From contig DKOG01000167.1 in the NCBI GenBank assembly GCA_002469915.1, forward strand, positions 1 to 7,385: 7,385 bases of DNA, written 5' to 3'. The notes beneath the pieces were generated by a model that had not been told where the DNA came from, ran no database searches, and worked only from the letters and a program-made list of their open reading frames with translations. Below, one piece after another: positions 1-4,650 of the stretch (position 1 is the first letter of the stretch; the number at the start of each line of letters is the position of its first letter). A program made the position numbers and the translations under genes. The DNA is from Bacteroidetes bacterium UBA7368 (GTDB taxonomy: Bacteria; Bacteroidota; Rhodothermia; Rhodothermales; UBA10348).

Positions 1-87
1 ACCCCATCGAAAAAACACACCGCTAAGGCCCGCCAGTATAAATGCAGCCAATGCCGCTGCAATGACTTTCCGGTCTTCCTTGCTCAT
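1..87 (-). CDS. N-terminal fragment of a membrane protein, possibly a DMT/EamA-type transporter (runs off the left edge)
   Basis: Only the first 29 codons are present; the rest lies beyond base 1. The peptide begins with a short charged stretch (MSKEDRK) followed by a hydrophobic segment rich in Ala, Leu, Ile, Phe and Gly (about residues 8-26) and then Arg-Trp-Gly. This looks like a first transmembrane helix and resembles the start of EamA/DMT-superfamily permeases, but 29 residues cannot establish a family. Its ATG (85-87) overlaps the TGA stop of the upstream TRIC-family gene in an ATGA arrangement, so the two genes are probably co-transcribed and translationally coupled. The overlap is the main reason for accepting this start. 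Function is unassigned. Confidence 0.55.
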   Translation of the reverse strand, partial: MSKEDRKVIAAALAAFILAGLSGVFFRWG

Positions 88-707
88 GCATCGCCCTCTT
101 TGCTTACGTTTACTTTAGGTAATCCAACTCCACGAGTCATCGCGTAGAAGCGCAAGCCACTCGTTACTCCTATTGCCGTCCAAATCTGGACCCAGGATGA
201 CCAGCCCAATGCATCAGCGCCTAGGAGTGCTGCTCCTCCAAGCAACGCAGCCGTAGCATAAAAGTCATGTTTAATGACGGCAGGTACCTCTCGCACCAAG
301 ATATCTCGCACCGCTCCTCCGCCCGTTGCAGTTAGCGCAGCCATGATCATCACTCCTATCGGGCCGAGACCAAATGCCAGACCTTTTGCCGCTCCAATGG
401 CCGCAAATACTCCGAGCCCAATCGCATCCATAATCATGACTCGATTCCATTGCGTAGCGACACGCGAGGAGGCAAAGAAAACGACTAGACCTCCCGCAAG
501 GCAAACGCCTAAGTACAACTCACTTTGAATGGCTGCAACAGGAGTTGCGCCCAACAGCATATCCCTAATCATTCCGCCGCCCACGCCAGTAGCCACAGCG
601 AGCACCATCACTCCGAGTAGATCGAGGTGATGACGGGTCGCTCGGAAAGCTCCAGCGACGGCAAATACAAACGTGCCGACAATGTCGAGGTAATCGATAA
701 TGGTCAT
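84..707 (-). CDS. TRIC / UPF0126 (YicG/YadS-like) family integral membrane protein
   Basis: This 207-residue protein of about seven hydrophobic segments is built as two homologous halves, as in the prokaryotic TRIC channel family. The first half has LDIVGTFVFAVAGA (about 7-20) and GGGMIRD (43-49); the second has MDAIGLGVFAAIGAAKG (93-109) and GGGAVRD (129-135). The Gly-rich and Arg-Asp motifs are the family signature. Characterised TRIC members conduct monovalent cations, whereas some bacterial UPF0126 proteins are annotated as glycine transporters, so the substrate here is open. The frame could extend to an ATG at 762-764, adding 19 residues. The start at 705-707 is preferred because it places the first helix at the usual distance from the N-terminus and has GGAG just upstream (711-714 on the - strand, 3 nt spacer, which is short). 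It is divergent from the hydroxyproline operon and overlaps the next - strand gene by 4 bp. Confidence 0.88.
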   Translation of the reverse strand: MTIIDYLDIVGTFVFAVAGAFRATRHHLDLLGVMVLAVATGVGGGMIRDMLLGATPVAAIQSELYLGVCLAGGLVVFFASSRVATQWNRVMIMDAIGLGVFAAIGAAKGLAFGLGPIGVMIMAALTATGGGAVRDILVREVPAVIKHDFYATAALLGGAALLGADALGWSSWVQIWTAIGVTSGLRFYAMTRGVGLPKVNVSKEGDA

Positions 708-766
708 AGGCTCCAGGTAGAATCGGTGCAAAGATAGGGGTCGACTGCAGAAATTCCCTTTCATAC

Positions 767-787
767 CATATACAAATGATATATATG
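767..787. repeat. Inverted repeat, candidate regulator-binding dyad
   Basis: CATATA at 767-772 is mirrored by TATATG at 782-787, a 6-bp dyad with a 9-bp spacer. It is AT-only except for the outer C/G, so chance occurrence is quite possible. Its place between divergent genes, in an operon that encodes a GntR/FCD repressor-type protein, makes it a plausible operator half-site pair. Confidence 0.35.
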
Positions 788-795
788 TGATATAT
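777..795 (+). repeat. Tandem TGATATAT direct repeat, 11-bp period
   Basis: The octamer TGATATAT occurs at 777-784 and again at 788-795, so the copies are about one helical turn apart and would face the same side of the DNA. The second copy overlaps the candidate -10 hexamer TATATT (791-796), so a protein bound there would block the promoter. The repeat overlaps the inverted repeat at 767-787, so the two are alternative readings of one element. Confidence 0.4.
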
Positions 796-830
796 TAGAT
801 AACACCTACCCACCAATCAGTTCTAAAGAG

Positions 831-1739
831 ATGAGTATCAACTGGAAAGGCGTATTCCCCGCCGTTACCACTAAGTTCAAAGACGACTATTCCTTGGATT
901 ACGCTGGCACCCAAAAAGGGGTGGAAGCACAAATTGCAGCAGGATGCCACGGAATTATTACGACGGGAACGCTAGGAGAAGCTAGTACCCTCTCCTACGA
1001 GGAGAAGCAAGAAGTTTTACGTATTGCTGTAGAAACGGCCAATGGCCGCGTGCCCGTCCTAATGGGAGCAGCCTTTAATACGACGATGGAACTATGCCAG
1101 GCGCTTGAAGACGGCCAAGTAAACGGAGCGGACGGCTTCATGGTGCTTCCTGCTATGCTCTACGCGGCAGACCGACGTGAAACCATCGAGCACTTCCGAT
1201 CCGCAGCCCGCGCTTCCGGAAAGCCGATCATGATCTACAACAATCCAATCGGTTATAAAGTGGATTGTACGGTGGACATGCTAGAGGAACTGGCTGACGA
1301 AGACATGCTAGTTGCCATCAAAGAATCGTCCGACGATGTACGCCGAATTACGGACATTGTAAACCACTTGGGAGATCGTTACGCCCTGTTCACAGGCGTA
1401 GATAACCTAGCCATGGAAAGCCTAATGATGGGCGCAGTCGGCTGGGTTGCTGGATTAGTCTGTGCCTTCCCGGAAGAAACAGTAGCCATCTACAATCTCG
1501 TCCAAGCCGGCCGCATTGCGGAGGCTAGAGATATCTATCGCTGGTTTAAGCCGTTGTTAGATTTGGATGTGAATGTAAAACTCGTTCAAAATATCAAACT
1601 AGCTGAAGTCGCAACCGGACTCGGAACCGAATTAACTCGCCCACCGAGGCTTCCGCTCGTTGGAGAGGAGCGTGCTTCTGTCCTCAAAGTCATACGGGAC
1701 GCCATTGATCTCCGACCAGACGTTTCAGATTACGTCTAG
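831..1739 (+). CDS. DHDPS/NAL-superfamily lyase, probable 1-pyrroline-4-hydroxy-2-carboxylate deaminase
   Basis: This 302-residue protein has the length and landmarks of the class I aldolase DHDPS/N-acetylneuraminate lyase superfamily: GTLGE at 46-50 (the substrate-carboxylate loop, GTTGE in DapA), the Tyr of MIYNNP at 136, and the Schiff-base Lys of AIKESS at 164. The C-terminal stretch around LVQNIKLAE (251-259), then GLGTE and RPPRLPL, resembles paralogues found in hydroxyproline loci rather than biosynthetic DapA. In that pathway the enzyme removes water and ammonia from 1-pyrroline-4-hydroxy-2-carboxylate to give 2-oxoglutarate semialdehyde in the cytosol (LhpC or HypD role). It is first in an operon with the epimerase and the FAD dehydrogenase, and that context is the strongest argument for the assignment. 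The stop lies 5 bp before the regulator gene. A different keto-acid aldolase activity cannot be excluded from sequence alone. Confidence 0.85.
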   Translation: MSINWKGVFPAVTTKFKDDYSLDYAGTQKGVEAQIAAGCHGIITTGTLGEASTLSYEEKQEVLRIAVETANGRVPVLMGAAFNTTMELCQALEDGQVNGADGFMVLPAMLYAADRRETIEHFRSAARASGKPIMIYNNPIGYKVDCTVDMLEELADEDMLVAIKESSDDVRRITDIVNHLGDRYALFTGVDNLAMESLMMGAVGWVAGLVCAFPEETVAIYNLVQAGRIAEARDIYRWFKPLLDLDVNVKLVQNIKLAEVATGLGTELTRPPRLPLVGEERASVLKVIRDAIDLRPDVSDYV

Positions 1740-1744
1740 ACATC

Positions 1745-2392
1745 ATGATGAACACTTCATCCTCTCTTTCCGATCAAGCATACGATGCGATTGAACGTAT
1801 GATCGTCACGCTTGAGTTACCTCCGGGAACCGTCTTTTCCGAAGGGGACTTAAGTACCCGGGTCGGCATAGGTAGAACACCACTTCGTGAAGCGCTGCAA
1901 CGACTTGCAGCGGGTCGCCTAGTGATTGCACTACCTAGACGGGGTATGATGGTAACTCAAATCAACGCTTCGGAGTACCTCTCTTTATTAGATACCAGAG
2001 AAGTTCTTGACCGCTTGATTGCAGAACAGGCCGCAAAACGAGCCTCACCCGAAGAACGAGAGAAGCTCCGTGCCAGTAGTAACCGTATGAAGGGGGCCGC
2101 CTTAATCCGTGATCAAAACGCATTCATGAGGGCGGATCGAGATTGTGACGATATCATGGAACGGGCTTGTGGGAATCCGTATGGGTATCACGCCGCTTCC
2201 TCCCTTCATGCACATTGCCGAAGATTCTGGTCGATGCACCGACACCTGGGCGATCTCGAACAGAGTGCCGACCTGCACGCAGCCATTATGAATAGTATTT
2301 CTGATGGGGACGCAATCAAGGCTGGCAAAGCCTCCGACTCGTTAATAGCTTACCTAAAATCGTTCGCCCGTCAAGCTCTGAATCTGGAGTAA
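1745..2392 (+). CDS. GntR-family transcriptional regulator, FCD (FadR/VanR-like) subfamily
   Basis: This 215-residue protein has an N-terminal winged helix-turn-helix (about 8-72), with the hallmark PPG (26-28), SEGDLSTRVGIGRTPLREAL (32-51) and the wing RRGMMV (65-70). An all-helical FCD effector domain follows (about 76-210). FCD proteins usually bind a metal through Asp-x3-His and two later His residues. Here Asp131 is followed by Asp135 where His is expected, His178 fits the third ligand, and the position 22 residues on (200) is Leu, so the metal site looks altered. The gene lies between two catabolic genes, 5 bp after the deaminase and 6 bp before the epimerase. It is probably a local regulator that senses hydroxyproline or an intermediate and controls its own operon. 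ATG at 1748 is an equally possible start, since the two Met codons are adjacent and no clear Shine-Dalgarno is seen. Confidence 0.9.
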   Translation: MMNTSSSLSDQAYDAIERMIVTLELPPGTVFSEGDLSTRVGIGRTPLREALQRLAAGRLVIALPRRGMMVTQINASEYLSLLDTREVLDRLIAEQAAKRASPEEREKLRASSNRMKGAALIRDQNAFMRADRDCDDIMERACGNPYGYHAASSLHAHCRRFWSMHRHLGDLEQSADLHAAIMNSISDGDAIKAGKASDSLIAYLKSFARQALNLE

Positions 2393-2398
2393 GTAAAA

Positions 2399-3400
2399 AT
2401 GGCAGTCAGTCGCTTTACCTGTATAGACGCCCACACCTGCGGCAACCCCGTTCGGGTTGTTAAACATGGTGGGCCCGATTTAGATGGATCTTCCATGATC
2501 GAGCGCCGAGCCCACTTCTTGCAGGAGTGGGACTGGATCCGAACCGGCCTCATGTTCGAACCGCGTGGCCATGATATCATGTCCGGGTCCATTTTGTACG
2601 AATCGACACGAGAAGACTGCGATATAGCCATTTTATTTATCGAAACGAGCGGCTGCTTGCCCATGTGCGGTCACGGTACCATCGGGACGGTAACCGTGAT
2701 GCTGCAGGAAGGGCTCGTGACGCCGCGCGAACCGGGCTTGGTTCGATTGGATACGCCGGCGGGACGAGTCGATGCGTACTACGAAATGGAAGGCGACCGG
2801 GTATCCAGTGTCCGACTCATCAATATTCCTTCCTTTCTCTACAAGACGGGACTAAAAGTGGACTGTCCTGATTTGGGAGAGATCTCCGTTGACGTAGCGT
2901 ATGGTGGTAATTTTTACGCAATCGTAGACGCGCAGGATAATTTTTCGGACATCAACGATTTTACGGCTGCAGACCTCATTCGCTGGAGCCCCATCGTGCG
3001 CACTCGATTGAATGAATTGTACACGTTCGAGCACCCTGAAGATGAGCGTATTTGTGGCATGAGTCATATGCTCTGGACGGGGGCCCCAAAAGTGGATGGA
3101 TCACATGCTCGCAATGCCGTTTTTTATGGCAATAAAGCGATTGATCGCTCCCCATGCGGAACAGGTACCTCTTCAAGAATGGCACAGTGGGCTGCGCAAG
3201 GTAAGTTGAATGAAGGCGACTCTTTTGTCCACGAAAGTATAATTGGGAGTCAGTTTACGGGGCGGGTTGAACGAACGACGAAAGTGGGACCGTTTGACGC
3301 CATCGTACCCAGTATTGCAGGGTGGGCGCGGGTCACTGGATACAATGAGATCTTAATTGACGATGACGATCCGTATGCACACGGTTTCCAAGTTATATAG
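2399..3400 (+). CDS. lhpA: 4-hydroxyproline 2-epimerase (proline racemase family)
   Basis: This 333-residue protein is a normal-length proline racemase family member. The two catalytic cysteines are in view: Cys90 in MCGHGTIG (89-96) and Cys253 in DRSPCGTGTSS (249-259). The Cys/Cys pair marks epimerases and racemases; trans-3-hydroxyproline dehydratases of the same family carry Thr at the second site. The enzyme would interconvert trans-4-hydroxy-L-proline and cis-4-hydroxy-D-proline in the cytosol by two-base proton transfer, without a cofactor. Hydroxyproline is preferred over proline because of the neighbouring deaminase and D-amino acid dehydrogenase genes. GGAG at 2386-2389, inside the end of the regulator gene and 9 nt before the ATG, is the clearest Shine-Dalgarno in the window and supports this start. 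The next gene begins 10 bp after the stop. Confidence 0.93.
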   Translation: MAVSRFTCIDAHTCGNPVRVVKHGGPDLDGSSMIERRAHFLQEWDWIRTGLMFEPRGHDIMSGSILYESTREDCDIAILFIETSGCLPMCGHGTIGTVTVMLQEGLVTPREPGLVRLDTPAGRVDAYYEMEGDRVSSVRLINIPSFLYKTGLKVDCPDLGEISVDVAYGGNFYAIVDAQDNFSDINDFTAADLIRWSPIVRTRLNELYTFEHPEDERICGMSHMLWTGAPKVDGSHARNAVFYGNKAIDRSPCGTGTSSRMAQWAAQGKLNEGDSFVHESIIGSQFTGRVERTTKVGPFDAIVPSIAGWARVTGYNEILIDDDDPYAHGFQVI

Positions 3401-3410
3401 CAAAACGAAT

Positions 3411-4649
3411 ATGAGTGATAGAGCAGATGTGATAGTGGTGGGTGGCGGCATCGTAGGGATGAGTTGCGCCTATTACCTCCAGCAAGCAGGCAGAAAAGTC
3501 TCTATCGTAGATAGGGGCCGATATGCTGAGGCCGCCTCTACGGGCAATGCCGGCCTGATCGTACCCAGCCATATAATCCCCTTGTCCGCTCCCGGCGTGA
3601 TCGCCAAGGGCATGAAATGGCTCATGAATCCAGAGAGTCCGCTTTATATCAAACCCAGTGCAAACCCTCATTTTATGAAATGGCTCTGGTTGTTTCAAAA
3701 GCATTGCAGCGAGGCGCACGTTCAAAAAAGCATTCCAGTCTTAAAGGACATGAGTCTTTTAAGCCGAGATTTACTCTCTGAAATGTGTTCATTGCCAGGA
3801 TTTGAAAAAACGAGCCTAGTGCATAACGGTCTCTTAATGCTGCATCGATCTGAGTCGGCCCAAAAAGACAACGAAGAGCTCGCAGACATCGCAGAAGCCG
3901 CTGGTTTAGAGATCGAGCGCTTGGACCACGCACAAACCCTAAATCTCGAACCCGCTCTTAAAAGTGAGATAACGGGTTCCGTCTATTTCAAGCAAGATGC
4001 CAGCCTGGAGCCCGAACAGTTACTGCGAGCCCTTGAAATTGAGCTTCGGTCTCAAGGCGTATCCTTCATTGATGCAGAGGTGACAGGCTTTAAAACCAAT
4101 CGCGGTGCAGTAACCTCCGTGACGACCAAGACGGCATCACTAGAATGTGATACCGTGGTTCTCGCCGCAGGATCATGGACACCCATCTTGGGGCGGAAAT
4201 TAGGACATTCTATTTCGGTTCAGCCGGCGAAAGGGTACAGTGTTACCATACCCGTAGACTCACCCAGCTTGCGCATCCCATGTATTGCAACCGATGAAAA
4301 AGTATCCATTACGCCCATGCCCGGATGCATTCGATTTGGAGGAACGTTAGCGCTGCAAGGATTTGACGATTCGATCGACGAACGCCGCGTGGCTCCCATT
4401 CGCAGACAGGCCGGACTGTATTGTTCGGACATGGATGACATCCCTACCTGGTCCGGATTCAGGCCAGCCTCACCAGATGGCATTCCTTTCATCGGAGCGC
4501 TCCCTACCTCGGCCAATACATTCATGGCAACCGGCCATGGAATGATGGGCGTAACACTTGGGCCGGTGACCGGTAAGCTTATAACTGAATTAATTGTCGG
4601 CGATACTCCATCGCTGAAAACTCATCCTTTCCGAACGGATAGACACTGA
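3411..4649 (+). CDS. FAD-dependent D-amino acid dehydrogenase (DadA-like), probable D-hydroxyproline dehydrogenase
   Basis: From the ATG at 3411 this is a 412-residue single-chain flavoprotein of the DAO/DadA fold. An N-terminal Rossmann dinucleotide motif VVGGGIVGMSCAYYL (9-23) is followed by GNAGLIVPSHIIPLSAPGV (45-63), a stretch typical of DadA-type enzymes. Further on are LAAGSWTPIL (251-260), WSGFRPASPDGIPFIG (347-362) and a C-terminal FAD-closing segment ATGHGMMGVTLGPVTGKLI (373-391). In this context it should oxidise cis-4-hydroxy-D-proline to 1-pyrroline-4-hydroxy-2-carboxylate, passing electrons to the respiratory chain or to oxygen. No beta or gamma subunit genes are adjacent, so it would be the homomeric type rather than the LhpBEF complex. 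An in-frame ATG at 3357 lies inside the epimerase gene and would add 18 polar residues before the Rossmann strand; it was not chosen. The stop is 1 bp before the next ATG, suggesting translational coupling. Confidence 0.88.
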   Translation: MSDRADVIVVGGGIVGMSCAYYLQQAGRKVSIVDRGRYAEAASTGNAGLIVPSHIIPLSAPGVIAKGMKWLMNPESPLYIKPSANPHFMKWLWLFQKHCSEAHVQKSIPVLKDMSLLSRDLLSEMCSLPGFEKTSLVHNGLLMLHRSESAQKDNEELADIAEAAGLEIERLDHAQTLNLEPALKSEITGSVYFKQDASLEPEQLLRALEIELRSQGVSFIDAEVTGFKTNRGAVTSVTTKTASLECDTVVLAAGSWTPILGRKLGHSISVQPAKGYSVTIPVDSPSLRIPCIATDEKVSITPMPGCIRFGGTLALQGFDDSIDERRVAPIRRQAGLYCSDMDDIPTWSGFRPASPDGIPFIGALPTSANTFMATGHGMMGVTLGPVTGKLITELIVGDTPSLKTHPFRTDRH

Positions 4650-4650
4650 C

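Larger units (their letters stand above)
765..830. promoter_or_regulatory. Divergent AT-rich promoter/operator region
   Basis: This is the only non-coding gap of any size ahead of the catabolic operon and lies between two divergent transcription units. Bases 764-800 are strikingly AT-rich compared with the flanking genes and contain nested repeats. TATATT at 791-796 is a possible -10 element for the + strand operon, but I see no convincing -35. A GntR/FCD regulator is encoded in the operon and such proteins usually bind short dyads near their own promoters, so this is the likeliest operator location. Bases 821-830 contain AAAGAG directly against the ATG at 831, too close to be a normal Shine-Dalgarno. 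The promoter and operator role is inferred from position and composition. Confidence 0.45.

Noticed and set aside
831..1739. Biosynthetic 4-hydroxy-tetrahydrodipicolinate synthase (DapA)
   Set aside because: The fold and Lys164 fit, but the GTLGE loop, the C-terminal LVQNIKLAE region and the hydroxyproline operon context point to the catabolic deaminase.
2399..3400. trans-3-hydroxy-L-proline dehydratase or plain proline racemase
   Set aside because: The second catalytic position is Cys253, not Thr, which excludes the usual dehydratase; proline racemase is disfavoured by the neighbouring D-hydroxyproline dehydrogenase and deaminase genes.
3357..3410. Upstream ATG start for the FAD dehydrogenase
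   Set aside because: It would overlap the epimerase gene and add an 18-residue polar tail before the Rossmann strand; the ATG at 3411 places the GGGIVG motif at the usual distance from the N-terminus.
3393..3933. Antisense open frames of 110 and 86 codons opposite the FAD dehydrogenase
   Set aside because: The + strand frame has clear FAD motifs throughout; the antisense frames show no family features.
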